DNA of 64,000 nt, taken from positions 87,030,363 to 87,094,362 of the forward strand of contig CM061239.1 in the NCBI GenBank assembly GCA_030848705.1, given 5' to 3'. The stretch comes from Heracleum sosnowskyi (lineage: Eukaryota > Streptophyta > Magnoliopsida > Apiales > Apiaceae). The translations under genes and the position numbers were made by a program. The stretch's first letter is position 1; the number at the start of each line of letters is the position of its first letter. The notes beneath the pieces are model-generated. The model ran no database searches. It was not told the DNA's origin and was given only the letters and a program-made list of their open reading frames with translations. Shown in pieces: positions 44,301 to 56,450 of this stretch.

Positions 44301-44449
44301 CACCTTTTGACCAAAGGCTCTAACGGTTCATTATGCTAGAGATTTGGAGGTCAGAAGCAAAACCAATCACCACGTAACCCTCTCCCGCTATATATGCTCA
44401 ACGGTATCTATATGAATGCTTGGTCATTTTGTACTAGCACCTAACAACA

Positions 44450-44451
<2 letters not shown>

Positions 44452-44481
<30 letters not shown>
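44452..44481. repeat. (CT)n microsatellite
   Basis: About fifteen CT units, homologous to the shorter run at 31441. Confidence 0.8.
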
Positions 44482-44485
<4 letters not shown>

Positions 44486-44500
44486 CTGGCTAGGGAATTG

Positions 44501-44620
44501 TAAAACATGTGTTCCTTTAAAATCAGTATGTGTTAATTATGACAATATAAGCTAATAAGTAGTTAAGATAAGTTGCATGTTAGACGCTTCCAATTAAGAA
44601 CTTATGAGCTTATTGGATTA
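44501..44620. other. Spacer without a recognisable feature
   Basis: AT-rich unique sequence between the duplicated segment and the small LTR piece. I see nothing in it. Confidence 0.5.
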
Positions 44621-44705
44621 TGTGACAACCTGGGTCAAATCCCGAGTCATTTTTCGAAAATCGGGTCAAGTCCCGATTCCGAGTCCGAATAAACCGAAGC
44701 CTACT
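44621..44705. repeat. 85-bp piece of a short LTR, cut by the chromovirus
   Basis: It starts TGTGACAACC and matches the left 85 bp of the LTR at 60148-60379 with several substitutions, then stops where the chromovirus LTR begins. It is probably one end of an older short element. Confidence 0.65.
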
Positions 44706-46990
44706 TGTAATATCCCAAAATTTTGTAATATTTGAAACCCTGCTGAATAGTAAATTTGCTGATGGGGAAAAAAAATTCAGACCACACTATGTGGATGGTA
44801 TGGAATGAATGTTTCGAATTTATATTATTGATGTATAGGAAGAATAAAAGAATGTAAACGTAATCAGAATCAGGAGATTCCCATTCGAATTTTAAATCAC
44901 TATTCATCGGACAATCGAGGATGTATTGATTTGATCGTTTTGAGAAAGTATGTAGAATGAGAAATCCATAATCACATATTAAACCAAGGTTATGAAAAGA
45001 TCAAGGAAGTATCTCCTATCATTGGTACAGAGAAACGTTTTAAAATCACTTGAACATATCGCGAAACTTAGCGACAAAACAAAAGCGTAACGAATTATGG
45101 ATTAAACCCTAACCAAAGGAGAAGTATCATATAAGATCATCAAGTTCAATATATAAGAGGATTGATGATACAAATGATGACATAAGCATGATGCAGGAGG
45201 GTGACATAGGGGTGACAAGGTGATGAATCACCACCTTGTCACCACTTTCACCACAAACCACACACAAATTGCCATGTGTCTTGGATGACAAAACTTGATT
45301 ATGACCACACAAATTAAATGGCATGTATTAAGGGTTTATTAAGCAAAAATAAAACAAAACAAAAGAAGATGCATCCATGAAGATGAAACTTTCGGCCATT
45401 TTCTCTTCCAAAGGATAAGAAATTTTTTCCTCCATTTCTACTCAACCATAATTCAAGTTCTTGGGCTCTAAATCACCCTCATCCCTAAACTAAGGTAAAT
45501 CCTTGATCTCATCATCATCCATGGTTGTTATCATGCTTAAAAATTGAATCAAAGTTGATGATGAATAGTAGAAATGAATAGTAATGTTTGAAATTCTTGT
45601 TTGATCTTGAAGTTCTAAGCTTGTAAAGGATAATCAAGGATCAAAGAAGAGCATACTACCCATTGCTAGGCTATACTAAGTACCAAGGAAGGTATAAAAA
45701 CCTCTCACCCTTATTTTATGCTTTTTTATTAGTGATTATGTTAAGAATGGTTAGTGATAGTATGATGTAGAGATGATTTGCATGATAAGCATGATGTTTG
45801 GTGGATTGATTGATGGTTGAACTAGTGATTAGTGTTATGAGCATGTTTAGATAGAAATAAGTTGTTATAAATGAGATCCTTGAGTTTTGATTGCTTGGTT
45901 ATGGATTGGTGAATTGATTAGAGTGTTTTAAACACGGGAATCACGTTTAAGCGTCGTTACCGGGTCGAATTTCATTTAGGAAGTTTGGACAGAGATCACG
46001 AATACCTTAAAGGCATAACCATAAGGCTTTCTGCCTATGATCATGAAGACTCTGTTTTCTAGTTTGTTTTGGCGAAAGAATCGTATCGTTTCGATTTACG
46101 GTTTAGGAGAAACGTCCGTTTTAGTGAAAGCGGTTTCGGATAACTAAGTAGTTCATTACATGAACTTTGAGGGGGTGATCAAGTCCTTTAAAAATGGAAT
46201 TGGGTCGAGATATTAAAATAGATACTAGCATGGATTGTTAGGAAGGAAACCTAGAAGACTTCGTGTTAAAAAGATAAGTTTGTGATTTTATAAAAATGCG
46301 AGAACAAAGGTTGCGCGAGTGAAATACCCTTAAGGGGATAGTTAAAAATAAGGAGTTAATAATGGAAAAGTACTTGGGTTTTGAGGATAGATTCCCACCC
46401 AAACTTTTGACTTAAGATTTACGGAATGTCATGAGGTGATAGGTGACCAAGAGCGAGACATTTGATTTTCATTTATACAACTTTAGTGCTTAAGTAATAG
46501 CACATTAATTGGTTCTAGAGGACTGACTGTGAATTGTGTATCTTGTTATAGATCGACGAGCACACTCTCAAGCCCCCACTACCACATCACCGAGACACCA
46601 AGGCAAGTTTTCAAACCCTACATCATATAAGTGATGCTGTTGTGATTAATGTTGTGTTTGTGATACATTCTGCTTTAATACTGTGAAAAGAGTTATAATT
46701 GATTATGCTTATGGTAAAAAGCTTTGTGATATATAAGGGTTTATATGCTATGTAAATATTAGATATAAACCGAGGTGTTATAGAGGCTCTAAGGGTAGAG
46801 CACTCGTACGTGGATTTTAAAACTTAGACCGGGAGTCAAATTAGTATTTTGTACTGATTATACTGTCAGAAGCTGGAGGGTTCTAGGGACAATTATATTT
46901 TTAAAATATAGATTAAATATTCCAATATATTTATTATTGGATATTTAATGTGAGATATTTAAATAATATTATTATAAATATTATTTAGAT

Positions 46991-47245
46991 ATTTATTTAA
47001 TTAAGTGAATATTAATTTGAATATTCACTTAAGTGGAATTTTATCGAATAATAATTCAATATTTATTGTTTGAATATTTATTTAATTGAGTGAATATTAT
47101 TTTGAATATTTACTTAAGTGGAATCTTATTGAATAATAATTCAATATTTATTACTTGAATAATTATTTAATTAAGTGAATATTATTTTGAATATTCACTT
47201 AAGTGGATTTATATTGAATAATAATTCAATATTTATTATTCGAAT
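46991..47245 (+). repeat. Three tandem 85-bp repeats, each with a 13-bp hairpin
   Basis: Units 46991-47075, 47076-47160 and 47161-47245. Each contains TTAAGTGAATATT, a 6-nt loop and AATATTCACTTAA (perfect inverted repeat in units 1 and 3). In unit 2 both changed bases would still pair as G-U in RNA. Confidence 0.9.
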
Positions 47246-47701
47246 ATTTATTAAATATTCCAAAAATGATTTAAAAATCATAGAACCTTATTTAAATATT
47301 ACGTAAGGTTCCAATAGGTATTTAAAATATTTTCCGACCTCAAAAGAGATTTATGTGACTATAGTAGGGGTTCCCAACTACTTTTAAATTATTTATCTCA
47401 AAGGTCGATTAAGGTTTTGAACTTATCAAAGGTTGGGAATCTATTTCAGGAAGTGAATATATGATTTCACTTGTCTTTTTATTAAAAGTGATTATATTTT
47501 GGGTTTCTGAATTATCAGAGCTAAAGATACTTTACAAAACTCCCAGGTCGTGATTTCGAAATGTTTTACTCGAGTATCGAGGTCAGTTGACAACGGTCAA
47601 CCCACATTGTGACTTACTTCTGATATAATCCGAAAGTAAGGGTATTTTTACAAAACCTATCAACAAGCTTATGCTTGGGGGAAACAACATTTTCGCGTAA
47701 G

Positions 47702-47940
47702 TGGTCGAGTAACGTACGGTCCCGCAAATAAAAACTATTTTGCTGGCCTTGATGTCGCCAGGTGAAAATATGATAAGAGGCTGGGTGACACCAGTCCAGT
47801 GGAATTCGTTGGCAGGGAGCGGGTCCACTTGTGTGGCCTTGATGTCGCCATGTGGTTACTAAGATGTAAGAGGCCGAGTGACGTCGGTCCAACCTAAAAG
47901 CCCGTATGTGGCTAGGGTAATGACCTTCGGGATTATCCAT
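47702..47940 (+). repeat. Degenerate 80-90 bp tandem repeats in the chromovirus LTR
   Basis: GGCCTTGATGTCGCCA recurs at 47745 and 47835, each followed by an AAGAGGC-GTGAC-GTCC block. A third, weaker copy of that block lies at 47702. Confidence 0.7.
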
Positions 47941-48305
47941 CTATTAGTAGAGAATCTATGGTATGACGAATGATCATCGTATACCAGTGCGTAGCCCTGT
48001 ACAACTCCCCATGTTTTTCCAAGGATTGGAATTTCGGAAATGTTTGGTAACTTGGGTTAAATACCGGTTACGGATACTTGTTAATAATATTTTAACAAAG
48101 TACTATACCTCATACAGTATTTGCACTGTATGGCATGTTTTGACGAAAAGAAAAGTGAATATATCATTCTGTATATGAATGAAGTTTTAAAGGTTTTCCT
48201 TTATGATATAAGCTTATATATATGCTTATGCTGCTTTATGTTATTGCTGGGCTTAGTGCTCATACTTGTTTTCTTTTATATATCACAACACAACAGCTAG
48301 AGTAG

Positions 48306-48416
48306 ATGGCCAGGATTCGTCATACCTCTCGGAAGCGCGTTTGGGCCGCGCAGAACGCCCATAGGATGGCAGTTGCAGCACCTCAGGTAGAAGTACTGAG
48401 TTGGTTCGGAGTGTAA
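48306..48416 (+). CDS. Small basic ORF in the LTR, candidate first exon of the extra ORF
   Basis: MARIRHTSRKRVWAAQ and on to a stop at 48416 (36 codons). Arg-rich N-terminus. After codon 27 the sequence is CAG followed by GTAGAA (48387), a plausible splice donor in phase 0. The ATG lies about 90 bp after a TATATATA run. See the acidic ORF at 48935. Joining the two is inference. Confidence 0.45.
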   Translation: MARIRHTSRKRVWAAQNAHRMAVAAPQVEVLSWFGV

Positions 48417-48749
48417 CTCTGGTTGCTCCGGTATATTTATATGTATCACGTATGTATATTAATGAACAAGAACAAACTTTTGCGTTGCCTTTCTGGTTTC
48501 ACATAGAAATCATACTGGCAGTAGGTTGCAAGCATTTTACTTTTGGGTTGTAATAACTTTAATTTATGGATCATATGACTACTATTTTTGCAATTCGTTT
48601 CTGAGACATAACTGGTGTGAGTATATTGATGGTGGGGTCACCATGTGTGTTGATTTATTATATTATGATTCAAGTATCAAGTGTTTGTACGGAACAAAGG
48701 GACGTGACAACCTAGATCTCTGACCCCGGATCTGGGGATGTTACAGAAA

Positions 48750-48761
48750 TGGCATCAGAGC
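48750..48761 (+). other. Chromovirus primer-binding site
   Basis: TGGCATCAGAGC four bases after the LTR end. The common plant version is TGGTATCAGAGC, complementary to initiator tRNA-Met. Confidence 0.85.
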
Positions 48762-48934
48762 CTATAGTTATTAATCTCATAAACGATAGGGCGTTAGGAA
48801 TAATAAATGCAACTATAATAATAAGAAAAACTCCCATCGAGTTCATGGTTGGGCTACCGGATGTAGCACTGACTGTTAAAACCCGCAAGGGAACTTTTAT
48901 TCCACAGTAAGTAACCTAGCTTTCGCTTGTATAG

Positions 48935-49720
48935 GTGTTTGCGGCCGAGGAGGCTGATGACTTTGAGACCCAGCATGACGATGCTCTACTGGAGGCTGAG
49001 AACGGCCCCATGGACGACCCAATGGAGGATCTAGATGAGGATCTCGAGGAGGATACAGAGGACCCGGACGAGGATCCGGAAGAGGACCCCGTGACTGTGT
49101 TTGACTTTCCTACTTCTCCTGCTCCTACTATTGATGGAGAGTCGAGTGAGGATGATGATTCCACTGAGAGGGATCAGGTTGTGCCGGATGTAGTGACCAC
49201 GGAGGACGATGAGACTTCTGAGGACAGTGCTAGCCGAGGAGGCATCAGGATGTACCCTCTGCCTACTGTGAGAGCCCTTACCCCTCATGTGCCCCCACTG
49301 AGCTCATTACCATCAGACGATGACTATGACCTCGCCCCTGAGGGATATTAGCAGGATCAACCCATGACTGATCCGGACACACCTCATCCCTCACCTACTG
49401 GAGTACCTACTGTGATCCATGATTGGATGATTGGTCGGCTGACCACTGACGTGGCAGCGGTAGAGGCTAGAGCTGATGAGCTGAGGAGACAGTTGGCTGC
49501 AGAGAGAGAGATCCGTCGTTCCTATCAGGACGAGATGAGGTTTATGACTCCTATGTAGATGAGACGTGAGATTTCCAGCATTGAGTGGCGAGCTATGGTC
49601 CGCATGAGAGGCCTGTCTGTTATTGCTGAGGGATTGGTACCCCGACTGGCCACATAGATGATTTGGGCAGATGCTATGGCGCGTGTCAGGAACCTGACCC
49701 TCTCAGAAGGGGAGCCTTGA
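48935..49720 (+). pseudogene. Acidic, coiled-coil extra ORF between primer site and gag
   Basis: An open frame of 262 codons to TGA 49718-49720, broken only by three TAG codons (49349, 49556, 49655). It has no ATG at its head and begins right after an acceptor-like TTGTATAG, which is what an exon would look like. The first about 140 residues are strongly acidic with Asp/Glu-Pro repeats (EEDPVTVFDFPTSPAP). A Thr/Pro-rich linker and a helix with coiled-coil character follow (VAAVEARADELRRQLAAERE). I recognise no family. It lies where chromoviruses usually have only leader sequence. The stops may have arisen from CAG codons. Confidence 0.55.
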
Positions 49721-50230
49721 TAGGTGATAGATAACTTAGTTCTCTAAACTCAGATGGCCGTTAGTAGTGCCAATTTTTGTGGGATGGTTCCGATGTATAG
49801 TAGTATCCTTTCTGAGTTAGAGATAGGCTGATCAGACTGATGTTAGTAGATGTTGACTGGTTGACTGGTAGTACTTAGCTTTTGACTGTTGTACGGATGA
49901 TATATTTCAGCGATGTGTTCGGTTTTGTTGGAACTTTGACTTCAGTATCTCGTGACTTTATGTCACTTATGTATGTATTCGTGCATTTCAGTTTCTTTAA
50001 AGCTTTCAGCCTTAAATTTGATATCCCCTGCTATTTCAACTGTTTTACAAGTTATTAGTTTTGACATATAAACTGTGCAACCCCCCATTTTGACAAATAT
50101 ATATAAAAGAATTTTGTGTGGGAAATGATGATTTCCTAGATTGTCACCGATAAACTCAACCGAACCAACTACCTATTTTGAAGGAACAAATGGTTTTTAA
50201 TAAAAGTTCTTGTTTAAAAACATCAGGAAA
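49721..50230 (+). other. Leader between extra ORF and gag
   Basis: AT-rich, no gene visible. gag begins at the ATG at 50231. Confidence 0.6.
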
Positions 50231-51466
50231 ATGCCACCCCGACGTATGGGAACACGAGCACGCCCTGCCAATCTTGCGGCTCAGGGCAGTGTTAACCAGG
50301 GAGATGTAAGGCAAAACTTTCATAATGAGGAAGAAAACCCAGACTTCCACGAGTTGGAAGAACAGAATTACGAGGAAGATGAGTATGAAGGAAGCTGAGA
50401 GGATGATGATTATAATGAGTTTGATGATCAGGACTACGAAGAGGAAGAGTATGAAAGTACTCAGAATGTGGAGGTCCTGGTGGAAACCCGATGGACCAAT
50501 TTATGCACCTACTCCGACATAATTTGAATCAGCACCCACCGCCATCGCCACCACACCCCAATACTGCGGGACAAAATGCTTTCAAGGCTTTTAAGTCCCT
50601 AAGACCCCCGGAATTTCAGGGATCTGCTGACCCTGTTGAGACAAGAGCTTAGTTAAAGGAAATGGAAAAATCTTTTGAAATCCTAGGTATTGAGGAAGCC
50701 CAAAAGACTGTCTTTGATACATACCTCCTAAAAGGGGAGGCTAACTACTGGTGGGAATCGAAAAGAAGCCTAGAAATAGATGTCGTTGTTACCTGGGCAA
50801 GGTTTACGACCTTATTTCTAGAGAAGTACTTTCCTGTATTCATGGAATCACAAATGGAGAGAAAGTTTCTGGAACTAACACAAGATAACATGACCGTGGC
50901 GGAATATGAAGACAAGTTTACTGAGTTGTCTAGGTTTGTGCCAGATTTTGTTAATACTGACTTGAAGAGGTCAAGAAGGTTTCAGCAAGGGCTAAAGCAA
51001 TGGATTCAGAATAGAGTAGCTGTGTTGGAAATAACGGACTATGCCTCACTAGTGCAAAAGGCGACCATAGTGGAATCAGGTAGTGAGCAGAGTCAGAAAG
51101 GAAGAGAGGAGAAGAAGAGAAAGTTTGGTAGTCAAGGAGGAAGCTCTATAAACAAGAGTTTTCCAGCAAGACCATTTGGAGGAACCAGGTCCCAACCCTT
51201 AAGGAATCCCAGATTCAGGAAAACTGAGAATAAGAGTCTAAGCTAGGGCGGCAGACAGACTGGAGTGTCCCATTTTAATCAACCCCGACCCCCACTACTT
51301 GACTGCAAGACTTGCGGAAGGAAAGATTTAGGAGAGTGCACGTTAAAGTCGGTAACCTGCTTCAAGTGCAAGAAGACGGGGCACTACTCCGGAACATGCC
51401 CCCTGAACGATCAGAAGTGTTTCGGTGTGGGAAATTAGGACACCTGAAAAGAGACTGCTTTATGGC
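50231..51466 (+). pseudogene. gag: Chromovirus Gag, broken
   Basis: Start MPPRRMGTRARP with an acidic N-terminal part ending at TGA 50396. The frame changes between 50400 and 50530. The Gag core follows a TAG at 50651 (probable Trp codon): EILGIEEAQKTVFDTYLLKG, ANYWWESKR, MTVAEYEDKFTELSRFVPD. A TAG at 51244 and another shift come before the nucleocapsid zinc knuckles near 51355-51465, of which CFRCGKLGHLKRDC is clear. Confidence 0.85.
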
Positions 51467-54400
51467 AAACTCCGTCGGCTCAAGAATCAGTGGAGCCGCC
51501 TCTAACAAACCCCCGAATGCTAGAACTTTCAACATGACTGTGAAAGATGCCGTGAGGGACACAAATGTGATAGAAGGTACCCTTCTACTCAACACCGTCA
51601 ATGCAAATGTTTTATTTGATTCAGGTGCTACCAAGTCTTTTATTTCGAGGGATTTCGCGAGTCAGTTAAGACTTAGAGCGGAACCATTAAAGGAAGTATT
51701 ATAGGTAGAGATAGCAAATCGGGAAGTAATTCCAGTTGATAAAATACACTTAGACTATAGTCTAGAGATAGAAGGTCAACAGTTTCGTGTAGACTTGGTC
51801 CCATTTAAATTAGGGAAATTTGATGTTATTCTGGGAATGGATTGGTTGTCGAGCAGTGGTGCTCAGATCGATTGCGGAAGAAAGAAAATTTGGATCAAAA
51901 CGTCCGAAGGACGGGAGGTCGTGTTCAAGGGACAACGACAAACCCGTAAGTTTTTAACCATGGCCCAAACCAAGAGGTTGTTGCGGCATGGGTGTGAGGC
52001 TTACTTAGCCTATGTGGTAGATACAAATCGAGAGGTTCCTAAGTTACAAATTATTCCTATAGTTAATGAATTTGAAGACGTATATCCAGAAGACCTTCCG
52101 GGATTACCACCCGATAGGGAGATAGAATTCGCTATAGAATTAGCTCCAGGGACGGCGCCAGTTTTGAAGGCCCCATACCAGTTAGCTCCAATAGAGATGA
52201 AAGAGTTAGCCATTCAATTGCAGGAATTGCTAGATAAGGGCATAATAAGACCCAGTGTGTCACCATGGGGTGCACCAGTGCTGTTTGTGAAAAAGAAGGA
52301 TGGTAGTTTGAGATTGTGCATAGACTATCGAGAACTAAACAAGTTGACCATTAAGAACCGATATCCTTTACCAAGGATTGATGATTTGTTTGACCAGTTG
52401 AAAGATGCAGTTTACTTCTCCAAGATTGACCTAAGGACTGGATATCACCAGTTAAAGATAAAACCTGAGATATACCCAAGACTGCATTTCGCACTAGGTA
52501 TGGGCACTATGAGTTTTTGGTAATGTGGTTTGGGCTGACGAATGCCCCAGCAGCTTTCATGGACCTAATGAATAGAGTCTTCAAGCAATATTTTGACAAA
52601 TGCGTCATAGTTTTCATTGATGATATTTTAGTCTACTCCAAGACGGAGGAAGAACACGTAGAACACTTGAGAATAGTGTTAGAGCCGTTGAGAAAGGAAA
52701 GGTTATATGCCAAGTTTTCAAAGTGTGAGTTTTGGCTAAGGGAAGTACAGTTTCTAGGCCATGTGGTCAGCAGTGAAGGAGTACTGGTTGACCCTGCTAA
52801 GATAGAAGCCGTTTCAAACTGGGAGAGACCAACCACCCCGACTGAGGTGAGAAGTTTTGTAGGCTTAGCCGGGTATTATCGGAGATTTGTGCAAGATTTT
52901 GCTAAGATAGCAGCCCCACTGACCCGACTGACCCGAAAGACTGAGAAGTTTGAGTGGACTGAGAAATGCGAGAAGATTTTTCAGGAATTGAAAAGGAGGC
53001 TAGTTACTGCCCCTGTACTGGCGCTGCCAGACGGAAAGGGGAATTTTGTGATCTATAGTGACGCATCACACAAAGGGTTAGGATGCGTGCTTATGCAACA
53101 CGAAAGGGTGATTGCATATGCTTCTAGGCAGTTAAAAGAATATGAGAGCAGATACCCTACCCATGATTTGGAGCTAGCAGCAATAGTTTTCGCCTTAAAG
53201 ATTTGGAGGCATTACTTATATGGAGAAAAGTGCGACACCTACACAGACCATAAGAGCCTTAAGTACATTTTCACTCAGAAAGAGCTCAATATGAGACAGA
53301 GGAGATGGTTCGAATTAATCAAAGATTATGATTACGAGATTCTGTACCACCCAGGGAAGGCCAATGTGGTGGCCGATGCCCTTAGCAAGAAAGAGAGACT
53401 CAAAATGATAACCTCCTCAGAAAAGTTAATCCAAGAGTTTGAAAAGATGGAGATTGAGGTTAAAATAACCGGAGATGGCACGGAGAAATTATTCGAAATC
53501 ACACTATAATCGGAATTGCTGCAAAAGATCAAACTAAGCCAAGAACGCATGAGGAGTGAAGGGAAAGAGCAAATGACGGGAGAGGAATTAAAGACTGAAA
53601 GAGATGACAAGGGAATCATGAGGTACACTTACCGGATTTGGATTCCTAATGATCAGGAATTAAAAGATGAGATTCTACATGAGAGTTATAGCTCAAGATA
53701 TTCAATTCACCCAGGAAGTACCAAGATGTATAGGGATCTAAAGGAATATTATTGGTGGCCTAACATGAAAAAGGACGTAACAGAGTGGATAAGCAAATGC
53801 TTGACCTGCCAAAGAGTAAAGGCAGAACACCAGAGACCCGATGGACTCTTACGACCCCTAGAGATTCCGTAATGGAAATGGGAACAAATAGCCATGGACT
53901 TCGTAGTAGGATTACCACGAACCAAAGCTAATCACGACGCCATTTGGGTAATCGTAGACCGGTTGACGAAGTCAGCCCACTTTCTTCCGATCAATGAAAG
54001 GTACACTGTCGATAGACTAGTGGATATGTATATGAAGGAAATTGTGGCACGACATGGAGTTCCAGTCGCCATTATGTCAGACCGAGGCCCTAGATTTAAC
54101 TCCAGATTTTGGAGAAGCTTTTAGGAATGTGTAGGAACCAAGCTAAACATGAGTACTGCATACCATCCTCAGACAGATGGGCAAAGTGAAAGGACTATCC
54201 AAACCTTAGAGGATATGTTGAGAGTTTGTGACATAGATTTCAAAGAAAATTGGGATGATCACCTCCCCCTGATTGAGTTTTCATACAACAACAGTTTTCA
54301 TGCAAGCATCGGGATGCCCCCGTATGAGGCCTTGTATGGAAGAAGATGTCGATCCCCCTTGTACTGGGATGAAGTTGGAGAGCGAAAAATGCTCGGACCC

Positions 54401-54931
54401 AAAATGGTCCAACGGACTAAGGAGGCAATAGACCTTATCAGAGGACGGCTGGTAGCAGCCAAAGACAGACAAAAGAAATATGCAGATTTGGCCCGAAGAG
54501 ACAAGGAATATGAAGTGAGAGATCTTGTACTGTTAAAGGTATCCCCGTGGAAGGGATTGATGAGATTTGGAAAGAAAGGGAAATTAAGCCCTAGTTATAT
54601 TGGACCGTTCGAGATCTTGAGACGCATCGGGGAAGTAGCTTACGAGCTAGCCTTGCCCCCAAACCTGCAGCAAGTTCACAACGTGTTCCATGTGTCCATG
54701 TTAAGGAAGTACAATCCGGATGCCAAACACGTGGTGGAATACGAACAAGTAGATATACAACCAGACCTATCCTATATAGAGCAACCAGTGGAAATCATTG
54801 ATCGCAAGGATCGAGTGCTAAGGAATAAGGTTATAAAGCTGGTAAGAGTTTTGTGGAAAAATCATAATGTTGAAGAATCCACTTGGGAACTAGAGAGCGC
54901 AATGCTAGAAAAGTACCCTCATCTATTTTGA
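51467..54931 (+). pseudogene. pol: Chromovirus Pol (PR-RT-RH-INT-chromodomain), broken
   Basis: Protease DSGATKSFIS (about 51615) and VILGMDWLSS (about 51830). TAG at 51702. RT with RLCIDYRELNKLTIKNRYPLP, a frameshift near 52490, then the catalytic FIDDILVYS (about 52610). RNase H with SDASHKGLG and THDLELAAI. TAA codons at 53507 and 53870. Integrase zinc finger with CLTCQRVKAEH, core with MDFVVGLP, SDRGPRF (Gly replaces the usual Asp next to the catalytic residue) and DGQSERTIQ. TAG at 54122. The C-terminal chromodomain-like end VRVLWKNHNVEESTWELE lies near 54840-54900. Chromodomains steer integration to marked chromatin in this clade. Confidence 0.9.
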
Positions 54932-54969
54932 TTTGATTCCGGGACGGAATCCTTTTAAGTAGGGGAGAC

Positions 54970-56050
54970 TGTAATATCCCAAAATTTTGTAATATTTGAA
55001 ACCCTGATGAATAGTAAATTTACTGATGGGAAAAAAATTTTCAGACCACACTATGTGGATGGTATGGAATGAATGTTTCGAAGTTATATTATTGATATAT
55101 AGGAAGAATAAAAGAATGTAAACGTAATCAGAATCAGGAGATTCCCATTCGAATTTTAAATCACTATTCATCGGACAATCGAGGATGTATTGATTTGATC
55201 GTTTTGAGAAAGTATGTAGAATGAGAAATCCGTAATCACATATTAAACCAAAGTTATGAAAAGATCAAGGAAGTATCTCCTATCATTGGTACAGAGAAAC
55301 GTTTTAAAATCACTTGAACCTATCGCGAAACTTAGCGACAAAACAAAAGCGTAACGAATTATGGATTAAACCCTAACCAAAGGAGAAGTATCATATAAGA
55401 TCATGAAGTGAAACATATAAGAGGATTGATGATACAAATGATGACATAAGCATGATACAGGAGGGTGACATAGGGGTGACAAGGTGATGACAAGGTGATG
55501 AATCACCACCTTGTCACCACTTTCACCACAAACCACACACAAATTGCCATGTGTCTTGGATAACAAAACTTGCTTATGACCAAACAAATTAAATGGCATG
55601 TATTGAGGGTTTATTAAGCAAAAATAAAACAAAACAAAACAAAACAAAAGAAGATGCATCCATGAAGATGAAACTTTCGGCCATTTTCTCTTCCAAAGGA
55701 TAAGAAATTTTTTCCTCCATTTCTACTCAACCATAATTCAAGTTCTTGGGCTCTAAATCACCCTCATCCCTAAACTAAGGTAAATCCTTGATCTCATCAT
55801 CATCCATGGTTGTTATCATGCTTAAAAATTGAATCAAAGTTGATGATGAATAGTAGAAATGAATAGTAATGTTTGAAATTCTTGTTTGATCTTGAAGTTC
55901 TAAGCTTGTAAAGGATAATCAAGGATCAAAGAAGGGCATACTACCCATTGCTAGGCTATACTAAGTACCAAGGAAGGTATAAAAACCCCTCACCCTTATG
56001 TTATGCTTTGTTATTAGTGATTATGTTAAGAATGGTTAGTGATAGTATGA
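54970..56050 (+). repeat. Chromovirus 3' LTR, truncated
   Basis: It matches 44706-45770 of the 5' LTR with few differences, then ends near 56050 at a junction with the remnant/SINE segment. The overlap TGA is shared by both sides. About 2.9 kb of the LTR are missing. Confidence 0.88.
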
Positions 56051-56450
56051 GTAGTATGCATGAGTTTGGTTAATATGTCTGTCACTTAATGTTTTGGACT
56101 CGTGTACTAAATTTTAGAAAATCATTTGAAACTTACTTTCGAGCAAATTGATAATCAAATTTAATATACTTCATACGAGCATGAAATACATGATTTGAAA
56201 ATAGATAGATAGTACTGATATTATCACATGACATTGACACTTTACTAGTTGGTAAACCAAGCTCTAAAAACAAAAAGCATAACCAAAAAATCTCTGAAGT
56301 AGCATTCACAATCGATTTATATTCACTTTTAGTCAAAGATCTATCAAATGTGGTTGCTTTTAAGATATCCAAGATATCGGAGAGTATCCCATGAATATAG
56401 CTTAATCGTTTGTTGAACGCCGATCATCCTTGTAACCCCCAATCACTATT
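56050..56450 (-). pseudogene. Copia RNase H remnant, copy D
   Basis: Minus strand 56372-56133 encodes the same fragment as at 29691 and 43108 (SEYKSIVNATSEIFWL, MSCDN). It shares the RT-side deletion with copy B. No SANT gene accompanies this copy. Confidence 0.7.

Larger units (their letters stand above)
44706..48745 (+). repeat. Chromovirus 5' LTR (4040 bp)
   Basis: TGTAATATCCC...GGGGATGTTACA. Within it are an AT-rich stretch with three 85-bp tandem repeats (46991-47245), a GC-richer stretch with 80-90 bp degenerate repeats (about 47702-47940), a TATA-like TATATATA near 48214 and a small ORF (48306-48416). The exceptional length is direct from the boundaries and primer site. Confidence 0.9.
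44706..56050 (+). mobile_element. Tekay/Del-type chromovirus with 4-kb LTR, 3' LTR truncated
   Basis: 5' LTR 44706-48745, primer site TGGCATCAGAGC (48750-48761, one base from the usual initiator-Met site), an extra ORF, gag, protease, RT, RNase H, integrase with C-terminal chromodomain, PPT AAGTAGGGGAGA (54957-54968), and a 3' LTR starting at 54970. The 3' LTR matches the 5' LTR only to about 56050 and then switches to the remnant/SINE segment. Several TAG, TAA and TGA codons and frameshifts show decay. Long LTRs and the chromodomain fit Tekay/Del. Confidence 0.9.
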
